Notes: generated from the letters alone by a model not told the origin. 64,000 nucleotides of DNA from Adiantum capillus-veneris (GCA_014529385.2 CM043966.1:42689537-42753536), one strand, 5' to 3'; shown: positions 1 through 10,565, numbered from the stretch's first letter. A program made the numbers and translations.

Positions 1-97
1 AGGACCGCCGGCTGCTAAAGGAGACGGGATCCTAGGGGCAAGGCCTATAAAGTGAGGTTGAGCGGAGGATCGAGGCTAGGTAGTCCCAGGGTTTTAT

Positions 98-523
98 ATG
101 GGGTCTAGGAGGGCCTCTTTATTTTCCACGAGCTTATGGAGGTGATTAACAATTTGACAAATAAGTGTACGCCATGTGTGCAAGAATGGTGGGTGTGTAA
201 GAGTGGTTAAAGGATACACTGTCCCTCCCAAAAAAGTGGAAAATTTTATGATTTTTGGCCTTTCATAACTTCCACATATGATGTCCAATTTGAGCGAAGA
301 TCATAGATCTGCAATCTACACATTGAGCTCTTTCCATAGCTATGTTACATGATATGCTTTTACCCACTAGATTTAAAATTCCATTTTGAGGAGAAAATTT
401 GAATTCAAATAAACTAGACGTTTTGCCTGTTTGAGTCCAAAAGATGTCCTTTGATTACTTTCTTAATACTAAAGGTTTGACTTCCTTAAAGTGCCAAATA
501 ATAAAGAGGCCTCCTAGACCCCA
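98..523. repeat. Short element bounded by ~25-bp terminal inverted repeats (MITE-like)
   Basis: The left arm (98-123) begins ATGGGGTCTAGGAGG. Its reverse complement, with a single one-base gap, closes the segment at 499-523. The roughly 375-bp interior is AT-rich and has no coding capacity I recognise. The size and paired termini fit a non-autonomous DNA transposon. I cannot find a target-site duplication: the flanks gttttat and tctcttc do not match. The superfamily is therefore unassigned, and a chance or gene-fold inverted repeat remains possible. The segment sits just upstream of gypsy element A. Confidence 0.45.
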
Positions 524-827
524 TTCTCTTCCTAATGGATGAAGTTCCTAGAGTTAACACTATTGGGGTTAACAAACACGAAGTCAATGTTATGGCCAAC
601 AAAAGGGCCATAGGCGAAAGGGAAACCAAGACGTAGCTAGAGACGAAAGCTAGGAAAGGCAAAGAGAAAGTGGATGAGAGTAAAGACTAGTTAGAGTCAA
701 GCACATGGAGATACCAGAGGAAGATGAAGCAGATAGACTTCCAATTAGGACGCGATCATCCCAAATATGATCTGGTGAGTGATGTTCAAAACCAAAAGCT
801 AGTATCACCTTTGGATAGTTTCTTGCA

Positions 828-1597
828 TTGAACCCCAAATTGAGGAGGCAATGGTCAACCATTGTTAGTACAAGGCTAGCCCGTGCAAGAGGTGTTGTAC
901 ATGCTATGCAAAATCTAGCCTTAAGGGTGGGGAGTCCTACATATGTACTTTTGGTGGTGGAGGTTTTGGTTGAAAGGAAGAAGCATGTGCAAGCATATAT
1001 TGATGGTGGGGCTCAGGTGTTTTTGTGCTAACGGAGTCTGCTATGAAAGATATTGGCATCAAGTCTATGGTTAGATCTAATGTTTGAATGAGGATGGCCA
1101 ACCGTGCCAAAGATCGATGTTTAGGAGTGGCCCAAGATGTGAAGGTAGACATTATGGGTATTGAGTGTCTCATTGACTTCTTTGTTATGAAAGCAGGTGA
1201 AAATGCTTACCCAATCATCTTAGAGAGGCCGTGGTTGGTGGCAATTGGGGCCAAATAGGATTGGGAAACCTGGGATTTTACCTTGCCAAATCGAGAAAAT
1301 GGTGGGTAAATTGTGCTCGACTTGAAGACCAGGGAGATCCATTTTCACCCAAGGGTTGAAGATGATCAAGAAGTCTCTAGTACCAACTACAAATATGATA
1401 TGGAATTGACTTATGTTGATGAGGTTTCAAGAAATTTTGAAGAGGAGGAGAGTGATAAAGACCTACTAAAGCTGGACATAAATTTATTTGGAGTCACTGT
1501 GGATTTTGCCAAGCCCGTTGAAGGTATGAAAACTCCAATTTGTGGTCTAAAGGCTAAAGAAGTAGAGGATATGTTGGGAAAGGATTTAAGCAAGTAG
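828..1597 (+). pseudogene. Retropepsin (protease) region of element A
   Basis: Two open segments (828-1031 and 1313-1597) and the broken stretch between them read as an aspartic protease and its flanks. AYIDGGAQVF near 1000-1028 stands where the D-T/S-G-A active site belongs, with the second residue changed to G. About 65 codons later ILERPWL matches the conserved ILG-x-PWL flap-side motif. A stop follows the active-site strand at 1029 and a frameshift joins the halves. The preceding 535-825 looks like a charged gag C-terminus with several stops. In the family this enzyme matures the Gag-Pol polyprotein. This copy cannot be functional. Confidence 0.7.
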
Positions 1598-1689
1598 AAA
1601 AAGGAAAGCTATATCGAGATATTCATTATATACCAGTTTGTTTGCTATGGAGTACAAATATGTGTGGGGAGCTAAAGGGGTGGAACATC

Positions 1690-2560
1690 GAATTCTACTC
1701 AAGACCGGATGCAAGCCGAAGGCACAAAAGCTGAGGAGATTGGGAGATATTTAGAAGGAAGCTCTGTGGCAGGAAATCAACAAGCTATTGTGGAGGCAAA
1801 TATTATCTCCCATGAAAGAAGCTGAGTGGGTCTCCATTGTTGTTGTCACATCGAAGAAGAATGCGCAATGGAGGGTGTGTGTAGACTATCAGCCATTAAA
1901 TGCTGCTACCAAGCGGAACCATGACCCTTTGTCATTTCAGCATGAGATTTTGAATCAAGTTGCAGCTCATGAGTGCTACTAAATTATGGATGTCTTTTCA
2001 AGTTACTTTTAGATTGGCATAGCTTTGGAGGATCGACTAAAGGCTACCTTCATTTTGCCATGGGGGTGTTTTGCTTACCATCGAATTCCTTTTATATTGG
2101 TGAATTCTTATGCTACATTTTAGGATTGGATGAATAAGGTGTTTGGGCCATACTTGGGTAAGTTTATTAGAGTTTTCATGGATGATATTGGTTGTTATAG
2201 TTCCCGAGTGGAGCACTTGTCCAAGTTAAATCTGTGTTTTCAAAGACTAGATGAGGAAGGAGGGAAATTGAGCCCAAAAAAAATGCAACATAGCTCAATC
2301 ACAGTCTCATATTTTGGGGCAAGTGGTCTCACAAAATGGTATCAAAGCAGCTCTATAAAATGTGAAGGCATTGGTGTTGATGGAACCCCCTACCAATGCG
2401 ACAAGTTTGGCTTCTTTTGTGCACAAACTCAAGTAGTTGGCCAGGTTTTTTTGGATTCTTTCATAGTATGTATACCCCCTTCAAAAATTGAGACAGCAAG
2501 TTCACAATTTTCAGTGGACTGAAGACGTCCAAGTAGCTTTTGACAGGGTGAAAGAAATCC
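1690..2560 (+). pseudogene. Reverse transcriptase of element A
   Basis: The frame near 1788-1982 contains EAEWVSIVVV and QWRVCVDYQPLN, which are RT motifs 1-2. The next open segment (2130-2522) starts in the RT palm, with FMDDIGCYS supplying the catalytic x-M-D-D box. Between them KATFILPWGCFAY and FILVNSYATF correspond to the usual F-A-Y-x-x-M-P-F-G-L-x-N-A-P-A-T-F block, interrupted by stops at about 1981, 2010 and 2121. The family enzyme copies the element RNA into DNA. The two Asp residues are intact, but the frame is not. Confidence 0.8.
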
Positions 2561-2995
2561 TATGTTAGTGGCCTACGATATGCCCCCCTAACAATGAGGA
2601 CTATTTTTATGTGGCCATGACTGTGGGTATGGTTGCCATTGGTGCACTATGTAGTACTGATGCAAAAGGTGGGTAAGTGCTACAAGCCAATCTATTTTGA
2701 TAGCAGGGTGATTATCCCAGGAGAGATTATAAAGGAGGTTGAGCAGTGGGTGATGAAATTTGGTTTTTGTCTACCGCAAGTTCAAAGTGCATATAATTAT
2801 TCAAAAGTTTGTTGTGCTCACCTCTAACAATTTTTTGCCTAAAGTGGTGCTTCACCTCAAACCAGGCATGCAAATAAGGAAATAGGTACTTGAGTGGCAG
2901 AAGTTTGAATTTGAATTCAAGATTGATCACGCGAGTAGGTCTCATTCGGCGGATATTTTGGTCAACAAGGAAGCGGACTTGCCCATCTATCCAAG
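2561..2995 (+). pseudogene. Gypsy-type RNase H remnant of element A
   Basis: Pieces of the RNase H domain that normally follows Ty3/gypsy RT are readable in alternating frames. They include a region resembling YVAMTVGMVAIGA, then KCYKPIYFDSRV (2633-2827), and a tail reading ADILVNKEADLP, comparable to the tether end of other elements. At least three stops and several frame changes are present. Assignment is by position after RT and partial motif match, so confidence is moderate. Confidence 0.55.
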
Positions 2996-3039
2996 ATTGG
3001 TGAAAGAGGATGTTGCAGAGGAACGGGATTTGAAGGAAG

Positions 3040-3430
3040 CTTTTATCGTGTGGTTTGTAGTGCTTATAGAAGAGCTGTGCAATAAGCAAGAGGAGGAGTG
3101 ATCATTCAGGATCCCCAAGGTATGGTATTTTTCTCAAATGCCTATGATTTGGAAGGTGTCCAGACAAATAATGAAGTGGAGTACTTGACACTTCGCTTGG
3201 GGCTCAAGCAATGTGTGGAGTTTGGAATTTCCAAGTTAGTAGTTAAGGGTGATGCTCTTCTAGCTATAAAGCAGCTTTTGGGGCAATGACAAGTAAAAAG
3301 GGATTCTCTTAAGAATTGGTTTTATTCGATAAGGAAGTTGTTGAGGTTTTTTGAAGAAGTGTAGTTCAAACATGCTAGAAGAGAGCAGAATTAAGAAGCA
3401 GATCGGTTGGCTAGCAATCGAGTGCAGACT
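3040..3430 (+). pseudogene. Second, archaeal-type RNase H (aRNH) of element A
   Basis: The open segment 3098-3289 carries IIQDPQGMVFF, TNNEVEYLTLRLGLK and KLVVKGDALLAIKQ. These match the beta strands, the catalytic Glu of the TNNEAEY motif and the GDS/GDA strand of the archaeal or plant RNase H fold. Downstream, HARREQN and EADRLA give the C-terminal catalytic Asp region. The first catalytic Asp strand is disrupted by a frameshift near 3050. This domain between gypsy RNase H and integrase defines the Tat clade and is thought to have been acquired separately. Confidence 0.75.
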
Positions 3431-3439
3431 CAAGTGTCA

Positions 3440-4722
3440 AGTTTGTATGCGCACCAGAAAAAATGTATGTAGGTAGGAACACCATGAAGGAAGTTTTCTT
3501 GTGTACAGGCCAATGTCCAGAGGGGCTATCAAAACTACAAAAGAGACGGATTGTTCAAAAGGCACAGAATTTTGTTCTGGTAGGAGAGAATTTAATGACG
3601 TATGGTTGAGATGGAGTGTTGCGGAGGGTCCTATACAAAGCGAAGATTGGCATGGTGTTAGAGCAATGTCATGAGGAGAGCAGACACCATGGCAAAGATC
3701 AGGCATTATTTTACATTTTATAGGCTATTTGTGGTGGCCTTCCATTGTATGAGATGTCCACTACTGCTGCAAGACATGCCATCAATTCCAAACTATAGGT
3801 GAAAGACAACTGCTAGCCAAGCCACAGGGGGCTATCATAGCTCATGATGCATTTGAAAAGTGGGGTTTAGACGTTTGCCCAAGTTAGCAAGCGGTAGGAA
3901 ATACATTGGTGTGGACATTGATTATCTTACCTGGTGGGTGGAATGCTAAAGCAATGAAGGAGGTAAATGCTCATACAATTGCTCATTTTGTTGTTGATTG
4001 CATATGTTGCCATTTTTGAGTGCCTTGGGTGCTCATCTTTGATCGGGATCAAGGGTTTAGAAGCAAGATAGTGCATGCACTAGTGGAAAAGTTGGATAAT
4101 TAGCAGAGGTTTTCATCTCCATATCATCCATAGTGCAATGATCTGGTTGAGAGTGCAAATGGACAGATAATTAAAATGCTCGCCAAGTATATATACAAAC
4201 AGGTTGAAGAGTGGGAAGCTAATTTGGATAATTTTTTGTGGGCATACCGGACCTCTTACGAAGTGGCTACCAACTTTACTCCTTATGAGTTGGTATATGG
4301 CAAGGAGGCGGTGATGCATGTGCATGCGTAGCTAGGTGCACTAAAAGGTATGTGGAAGATTGACAAGTCTCATCAAGATGTTTTGTAGGATAAACCACAA
4401 GTCTTGAAGCTTTGAAGATGGATTGGGAAGCAGCAACGGATTTTTATGTGAATTAGCAAGAGAAAAGAGTGGCTACAACCAACATTTGTTGGAGAAGCAG
4501 ATAGAGAAGGGTGATTTGGTAATGAAGTACAAAAGCTATTTGAATTTTACCTTTCTAATTAAGTTTAAGAAGAAGTGGACAAGGACCTACAAGGTCCATC
4601 ATATTTTTCCTGTTAATACTTATTTGCTGATGCAGATGAATGGTCATCTTCCCAAGAATCAAGTGAATGGTGTGCATATCAAGCTCTATTTTGAAAGGGA
4701 GATGGTGCCATCAGTGCATTAA
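3440..4722 (+). pseudogene. Integrase of element A
   Basis: The zinc-binding part is recognisable around 3650-3800 (H, H, C, C spread over several frames). The catalytic core lies around 3860-4340, with IGVDIDYLTWWVE and later DFYVN-type helix text. The last open stretch (4423-4722, 99 residues) is the C-terminal domain: KGDLVMKYKS, TRTYKVHHIFPVNTY and VNGVHIKLYFE. It has no chromodomain, which separates it from element B. Stops are frequent in the core. Confidence 0.7.
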
Positions 4723-4869
4723 GTTTTGATAGAGGGGGTTGAGAAACCAACAAGTTAAACAGGATTTATACTTGCCCAAATAAAACTTTGTACATATAGT
4801 AGTATTTTTTGTTTGCTCACAACGTTTATCATTGCAGCTCTTTAGTCATCTTTTTGGTTGAACATTGAA

Positions 4870-5995
4870 TGTTTATCATCACTCTTCTTGCTATCATACA
4901 TTATAGCATAATAATGAAGACGGAGAAGATGGAAATCTTAAGCCTTGAAGCAGGGATCTTGGTTGGATTTTCATTCCGTAGACAAGAGTGTTGGTGTAGG
5001 CTCTCAACTTCTCTACTAGCTTGGAGAAGGAGATGGAGCTCTTGCACTTTACACTTCACACAATGAGAGTGTGTGTGAGTGTGTGTAGGAGAGTATAGCC
5101 CCCAAGCAACCCCCCTTCTTGCTTTGGTTGACCTTGTAGCTCATGCTTGGAGCTCGTTGGACCCCTGCAAGCCTGCCCAATCACATGCAGGATGCATAAC
5201 AAGCAACAAGGATAGTCTTGGGACAAGTTTCCCCCTTTCCCCTGTGACAGAGAGGACTTGATAAATAAAAAAATAACTTATTAAATTAACTAAGTTATCA
5301 TTGGACCCCTTGGGAGGCCAACTAGTAGGCTATAGGCACACCCTGATGGCAACATGGGTAGGGGGCTTCACATGTGTCCTTGCTGCCTCTTGAGGCTTAG
5401 GCTTTCCTTGTGTGTGAGTGTGTGTGCTCTCTCTCATCCCCCTAGCTTTAGGGTTCACCCCCTCTTGATTAGGGATTGGATTTGACTTTTTGAACACCCT
5501 CAAGCACCTTAGTCAGCAAGCATGACAAATGACCTCAAGCTTGGGTAGTGTTCCCACAAGCACCTCAAGCTCCCTAGTCGACAAGCATGACAAGCACCTC
5601 AAGCATCTTAGTCAGCAAGCACGACAAGCACCTCAAGCACCTTAGTCATCAAGCACGACAAGCACCTGAAGCACCTTAGTCAGCAAGCACGACAAGCACC
5701 TCAAGCTTGGGCTGGGTTCCCACCTCAAGCTCACCTAAGGTCAAAGTACTTTTTAACACTAACCTATGGAGGTCTTCAATGAAGCTAACCCTAAGGTCTT
5801 TACGCTCCATTGGCTAGCCTTGCTCTTTGATAGACCATCTCTCATTTGGGCCCCTTTACCATTGGCCCCGTGTTGAGATAGATCTGTAAGCACATGTCTA
5901 AAATCCAACCCTTGTTCCCTTTAGTCTCCCACATTAAATGATCAGTTTAATATGAGAAAATCATTTGGGTTGGTTAGATATTAGATTTTATGACA
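4870..5995 (-). repeat. Truncated 3' LTR of element B
   Basis: In minus orientation the LTR opens at 5995 with TGTCATAAAATC, directly after a purine run. The sequence down to 4870 aligns in inverse orientation with 56573-57640. Shared landmarks include the start, the AAGCACCTC-type repeats, CTTGGTTGGATTT, and the stretch around a GTGTGTG run with GGAGAAGGAGATGGAGCTC. Homology ends at the words GAGTGATGATAA near 4870, so the R/U5 end is missing. Confidence 0.8.
5583..5718. repeat. 34-bp tandem minisatellite inside the element B LTR
   Basis: Units starting AAGCACGACAAGCACCTC and ending TTAGTCAGC begin at 5583, 5617, 5651 and 5685, an exact 34-bp period. Scattered looser copies extend back to about 5495. 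The corresponding part of the LTR at 56573-58132 (about 56860-56960, inverted) has fewer and more irregular units, so copy number has changed since the two LTRs diverged. Confidence 0.85.
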
Positions 5996-6008
5996 TTACC
6001 TCTCTTTT
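5996..6008 (-). promoter_or_regulatory. Polypurine tract of element B
   Basis: On the minus strand AAAAGAGAGGTAA immediately precedes the LTR start TGTCA. A purine run at this place is the expected primer for plus-strand DNA synthesis during reverse transcription. The 6009-6384 stretch upstream is AT-rich 3' untranslated sequence with no frame I recognise. Confidence 0.7.
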
Positions 6009-6384
6009 AAAATCATAGTCATCCTCGACTATGAGGTAAAAGAGATAACGTCTTAGTCATTAGTCTATATTTCTTAGAGGGAAGAGGATCCCTTTTTACC
6101 CTACGGCATCATTCCAAGATGGATGACTAATCCATTTGGTTCTTGGGAGACATAGTTGTCGCAAGCATGTCTACTCTTTTTCCCATTTCATTCTCCCAAA
6201 GTAGACTGACAAATTCTACTTGGTGTTTGAGAGACGGCGTCATCACAAACATGATTATAAGCATGCATACTATTTAAATTTGTGCACAATAAAACGAGAA
6301 TTAGTCTTATAAGACAAAAACCTTGGTCATTTAAAAGAAATGTGTACATCTGCTTACTCTAATGTAGCATTGTAAGCATTGACA

Positions 6385-6563
6385 AGGTTCATACTATCCT
6401 TAAGATGTATTCCTTGCATCCATCTAGCATCTTCAAAAAATTAATTTTTGAACTTAATAAGATACTGTCGGATAATCTTACCATGTCGTAGTACCTTGTC
6501 TTCATGCCGAAGAATAGCTTTGGGTTGTAGCACCTCTTCTTGGTCTTCGATTTTGAGAGGGTC
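6385..6563 (-). pseudogene. Chromodomain at the integrase C-terminus of element B
   Basis: Downstream of the integrase stop, the minus-strand reading continues as EEVLQPKAILRHEDK, then KIIRQYLIKFKN and FEDARWMQ. This is the chromodomain pattern: an initial E-x-I-L-x-x-R strand, then Y-L-I/V-K-W/F-K, then W. Two in-frame stops (about 6562 and 6448) interrupt it. In chromoviruses this domain is proposed to direct integration to marked chromatin. Confidence 0.8.
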
Positions 6564-7681
6564 TTAAATAATTGGTTTACTTGGTGGCTCTCCTTTGTAG
6601 GGCTTATGTAGGCTCACATGAAAAGCATTGTGTATGAGCCAATGGTTGGGAAACTTGAGTTGATAAGCCATCTCATTGATTGGCTTCAAGATTTGAAAAG
6701 GACCATAGTATCTTTTTGCTAGTTTAGCATGATACTTTGGCCCAAAGGATTTTTGCCTATCATTTGCCTCAATCAAGCCTTGGGAAACTTAAGTAAGACC
6801 CAATCATTTTCTTTAAACATTAAGGCTTTTCTGTGCTTGTAGTAGCAACAACTTTTTGCCTTTGTTGAGAGATAGATTTAGCCTCCTTAAACTTTTGAAA
6901 AGATTCCTGTAGGACACGGCTATACTCATCAATAGTGAAGATCTTCCCATGTACTATGAGTAGCAAGGGGATTTTAGGTCTTTCCTCAATGATTTTGAAA
7001 GGTGCTTTTCTCATAGAAGTATGGATAATATTATTGTATACATACTCTACAGGAGGTAAGTACTTTTCCCATTGTGAGCATTGATCTACTGCTATAACAT
7101 AAGTCTTTAGTAGATTGAGTGTTGTAAGATTGGTTGTCTCACTTTGGCCATCCGTGATAGGCCAACGAGACAAACAGACCTTTCCAAAAATTACTGGCCA
7201 TTCTAGGATCTCTATCTGACAAGATGGATGTTGGTAATCCATGGTGTTTGAAAATCTGTGATATGAAGAGAGTTTCCATTTGGTGTGCCTTAATAGTCTT
7301 TTTGACAAGAATAAAGTGTGCTTGCTTGCTAAACCTGTCAACTATTGTCCAGATTCCCATATTCCCATGGATAGACTTGGATAATCCAAAGATAAAATCC
7401 ATGCATATACTCTCCAATGCTGAATTTGGGATAGGCAATGGCTGGAGTAGTCCAAGTTGCTTCCCGCTATCATACTTGGTCTTTTGGCATAGCACACATT
7501 TTGAAACATACTCTTGTATGTCCACTTTCATAGTAGGCCAATAGAAATACGTCTCTACTCCTCGGAGAGTAGGTTGAATGCCTCTATGCCCCGCATAGGG
7601 AGAAGCATGAGATTCATACATAACTTTCTCCACGAAGGGAGTGGATAACACATAGCCTATGTCCATGGAGAAGATAACCAT
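6564..7681 (-). pseudogene. pol: Integrase of element B
   Basis: The 7139-7681 frame has the zinc-binding module (HASPYAGHRG, then KCVLCQKTK: H, H, C, C). The core follows, with MDFIFGLSKS (first Asp) and LSDRDPRMASNFW (second Asp). The Glu region (DGQSETTN) is reached only after a shift into the 6820-7341 frame, about 50 nt of core having been lost at the join. The C-terminus (6564-6776) reads KRYYGPFQILKPI and IHNAFHVSLHKPY, the standard chromovirus GPF/HPVFHVS module. At least two frameshifts plus the deletion make it inactive. Confidence 0.88.
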
Positions 7682-7987
7682 TATGCAAGGTGAATGGTCC
7701 CTCTTTCTTCCCCAAAGAAAGGGCTAACATTATTTCTTTAAAGTCAGGGTTTATAGCATACGTGAGTTGCTATAGACACCGCATTAACTTTTGGTTGTAG
7801 TGAAAGTGCATCAGCCACTTGATTGTGCTTACCAGCAACGTCAGCAATATAAAAATAAAAAAGCGAAAGAAAATTTGCCCACTCATTTATTTGTCAAAAA
7901 GCTTTGGTTTGCCTCATGAAGTACTTGGACTTTGGTGGTTGGTTCGTAGAATAAATGGAGTCCCCAATAGATAGTGCTTCCATGTGT

Positions 7988-8893
7988 CTAGGGCATAGCT
8001 GAAAGCTCTTTCTCATAAATGCCCAAGACCTGTTCATTCGTATTGAGCCTTCGCCTCTCATATGCTAAGGCATGCCCTTCTTGAAGCAAGACTGGTCCAA
8101 GGCAATCACCACCACAAGCATCACATTGGACCTCAAATGGCTTTGAGAGATCCGAAAGCATTATGACTGGTTTGGAGGTAAGCTTCTCTTTGAGCTTGTC
8201 AAAAGAAATTTTCACCTTAACAGTCCGTGAATACTTAATGTTCTTCTTTGTTAAGTCATGTAACGGTCCTGCTATTTGAGAGAATTTTTCTATGAAGCAT
8301 CTATAGTATGCACACATACCAATAAAGCTTCTTAGCTCATGTAGATTTTGTGGATTAGGCCATGCTTTTATTACCTCCAATATTGATGGATCCATTTGGA
8401 TACCATCTTGAGAGATAATATGACCTAAGTATTGAATCTCTTGAAGGAAAAAATCGTTTTTCTTTTGATTGAGAAAAAGCTTGTTGTCCCTTAGTGCTTG
8501 AAAAACCACTTGGAAATGTTGCTTGCATTCCTCCAATGACTTGGAGTAGATAATGATCTCCTCAAAGAACACTCCAATGAATTTGTTGTAGGGTCTAAAG
8601 ATTTTCTCCAGTAATTGATTGAACATGGCTGGTGCATTAGTCAAGCCAAAAGGCATGACTAGGTATTCAAAAAGACCAAATGTTGTGCGAAATGCGGTCT
8701 TTATGATATCTTCATCCACTATCCTTATTTGATGATAGCCACTTTTAAGGTCAATCCTACTGAAGTAGGTAGAACCTTGTAGCTTATCAAACAAATCTTC
8801 TATCCGAGGCACGAGGAATCTATTTTTGATAGTGATATGGTTTAGTGTTCGATAGTCCACACGCACACAATATGTACCATCTTTCTTTTGCAC
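7988..8893 (-). CDS. pol: Reverse transcriptase and start of RNase H, element B (open 301-codon segment)
   Basis: Motifs run in order: QKKDGTYCVRVDYRTLN, FSRIDLKSGYHQI, TAFRTTFGLFEYLVMPFGL, then FIGVFFEEIIIYSKS where FFDD is expected, LGHIISQDGIQMDP and AWPNPQNLHELRSFIGMC. The RNase H start (FEVQCDACGGDCLG) follows. Both catalytic Asp of the x-x-D-D box are Glu here (GAG GAG near 8565), which should abolish polymerisation. The RT N-terminus continues upstream to about 9000 (EEILRQVQKLVDKGM) and the RNase H continues to about 7760 with stops. Unusually long open frame for this window. Confidence 0.92.
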   Translation of the reverse strand: MQKKDGTYCVRVDYRTLNHITIKNRFLVPRIEDLFDKLQGSTYFSRIDLKSGYHQIRIVDEDIIKTAFRTTFGLFEYLVMPFGLTNAPAMFNQLLEKIFRPYNKFIGVFFEEIIIYSKSLEECKQHFQVVFQALRDNKLFLNQKKNDFFLQEIQYLGHIISQDGIQMDPSILEVIKAWPNPQNLHELRSFIGMCAYYRCFIEKFSQIAGPLHDLTKKNIKYSRTVKVKISFDKLKEKLTSKPVIMLSDLSKPFEVQCDACGGDCLGPVLLQEGHALAYERRRLNTNEQVLGIYEKELSAMP

Positions 8894-9207
8894 TAGAAGG
8901 ACTAGAGAACAAAAGGGAGAGGAGCTAGCCTCACCATCCCTTTATCTACCAATTTTTGTACTTGCCTTAGGATCTCCTCTTGTTGAGCTTTGGGATCTCA
9001 ATAAAGAGACTTCTTAGGCGGTGATCTTCCTAGTAGGAGCTCAATTTGATGGTCATCATCCCTCATTTTGGAGGTAAGTCCATAGGGATATCATCGATGA
9101 ACACGTCTTAGAATCCTTTTAGAAAATTAGACAAGTCTAACTCGTCTTGATTCCGACCGTTTAGTTTGATAAAACATTAGGACCTTTTAGGGACTCTTTG
9201 ACAAAAA

Positions 9208-9650
9208 TCATGTACGCAAAACAGAGCTCTTCATTGATTTACCAAAAGCAGGAGGATTTACGAGTGGTATAGTATGACCAAACTCACTAGCATCTATATA
9301 CATGTTCTTTTCCTTGTAGGTGAAGTAGATTCTCCTTTTAGGGAGCTTCACTTTGGCAGCCATGCGGATGAACCATGGTGCCCCTAGGATAGCATCCTCA
9401 TGTTGAAGAGGAGAGATGAAAAATTCTTCTTTGCCGACATAGCTTTGGACTTGAAGCTTCAACTTCCCAGTCAAGGGAGTAACGGAGGCTTGTTGTCCCT
9501 TGAAAGTTGTGTCAGCTGTTATAGTATCTCCCATCTTGAAAGCTTGAATGTCCAACTTGGGGGCCAACTCCATTGATATGAAGTTGTGAGTAGAGCCAGG
9601 GTCAAATAAGATGAAGGCATCATGCTCCCTTACCTTTCCCCAAGCATAGG
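9208..9650 (-). pseudogene. pol: Retropepsin of element B
   Basis: The minus strand reads LFDPGSTHNFIS near 9600-9635, the D-S-G-A-T-H-S-F-I-S active-site block of plant gypsy proteases, with the catalytic Asp kept and the next residue Pro. About 75 residues on, DAILGAPWFIRM is the ILG-x-PWL motif. The part from 9573 down is one open segment of 121 codons. Between it and RT (8894-9207) the linker is disrupted by stops. Confidence 0.82.
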
Positions 9651-10565
9651 AGAGAGGTGATCCTTTGCAATGAGCATCTTCTTTTGGAGCTTCGATGGTG
9701 GAAGCTCTAAGAATCTCATTGCGGGCATTTCTCTTGGGGTAAGAACGATAGCCATGTCCTTGCTCCCCACACTTAAAACATTTTTGGTCCTTCTAAAAAG
9801 ATTCAAGCTCTTCAGGAGAGAGTTTGTTTTTACCTTTGTAAACTCCCTTCTCCTTAGACCGATTGTTGTTGTTGTTGTTCGAATTGCCTTGGGGAGAATT
9901 TTGGGCATTGGTTTTCCCCTTTGCATCACTCTTTCTGTTTTCCATGGGCTTGATGTTCCGTCTAGTCCCTTGTTGGAATTTGATGTGCGAGGCAACCATG
10001 GTGTGGTGGATTACTTTGGTGATAGAGCCATGCCGTTGAGAGTTGACGTACTCGGCCATCTCTTCAGGTAATCCCGCATAAAATTGTTGCTTGGTGAAGT
10101 CTATCTTTTGAAAGACAGTAGCCTTGAGATGTAAATCACAAAACTTGTCTACATATTTGTGGATAGACTCATGAGAGAGAAGCTTCAAACTGCGCCATTC
10201 AAGAAGCAATTTTTCCTTTGCATCACTTGCAAGGAATTGCTTCATGATGGAAACTCATAGAGTTTTCCATGTCTTTGTGGCTTTTCCACTGCCACAAAGG
10301 CTAGCCCATCATTGACGAGCCAATTTCTAGAAGTGCATAGCTACATGGTGTAGCTTGGAGGACTCCGTGAAGCCCTCGTCTCTAAAGACCGTATCAAATT
10401 GCTGGATAAAGGCCAATACTTTGTCGGTAGCACCAAAGGTGCCATCACAGGTGAGAAAAGAGATACTCTTTCCTCCGTCTTTGAACTTCTTGAGCTTTTG
10501 TGACCTTTGCCATGTAGGGTATGATTTGCAATGTCCTCCCCTCTTGTATTCTCTAGGAGAATAGT
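9651..10565 (-). pseudogene. gag: Gag of element B with damaged zinc knuckle
   Basis: The capsid-like core is in the 9793-10245 frame (MKQFLASDAKEKLL, HESIHKYVDKFCDLHL, QQFYAGLPEEMAEYV), followed by an Asn/Lys-rich linker with a run of AAC codons. The zinc knuckle lies at about 9750-9790: CFKCGEQGHGYRSY, where the fourth ligand of C-x2-C-x4-H-x4-C is Tyr (TAC for TGC). Upstream sequence (10341-10565) is frameshifted and ends at the LTR of element C. The core aligns closely with the + strand gag at 59349-59603. Confidence 0.85.

Larger units (their letters stand above)
525..4735 (+). mobile_element. Element A: decayed Ty3/gypsy (Tat-type) retrotransposon, gag end to integrase
   Basis: Translating the + strand in shifting frames gives, in order, a gag-like tail, retropepsin, reverse transcriptase, gypsy RNase H, a second archaeal-type RNase H and integrase. 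Two RNase H domains in tandem are the known hallmark of plant Tat-lineage Ty3/gypsy elements. No single domain is open throughout. Stops (many TAG or TAA) and frameshifts occur every 50-200 bp, so the copy is old and dead. No LTRs were found for it. On the right it runs into spacer (4736-4869) and then an LTR of element B. Confidence 0.85.
4870..10565 (-). mobile_element. Element B: chromovirus (Ty3/gypsy) on the minus strand, truncated at both ends
   Basis: Reading from high to low coordinates, gag, protease, RT-RNase H, integrase, chromodomain, polypurine tract and part of the 3' LTR follow in canonical gypsy order. The gag 5' end stops at 10565, where the LTR of element C begins, so C inserted into B. 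The 3' LTR stops at 4870, losing its last ~450-500 bp compared with the related LTR at 56573-58132. A second, + strand copy of the same family with its gag lies at 56.6-59.6 kb. The C-terminal chromodomain marks it as a chromovirus. Confidence 0.88.

Noticed and set aside
9670-10071. 133-codon + strand frame
   Set aside because: It is antisense to the element B gag/zinc knuckle. The minus-strand motifs are decisive.
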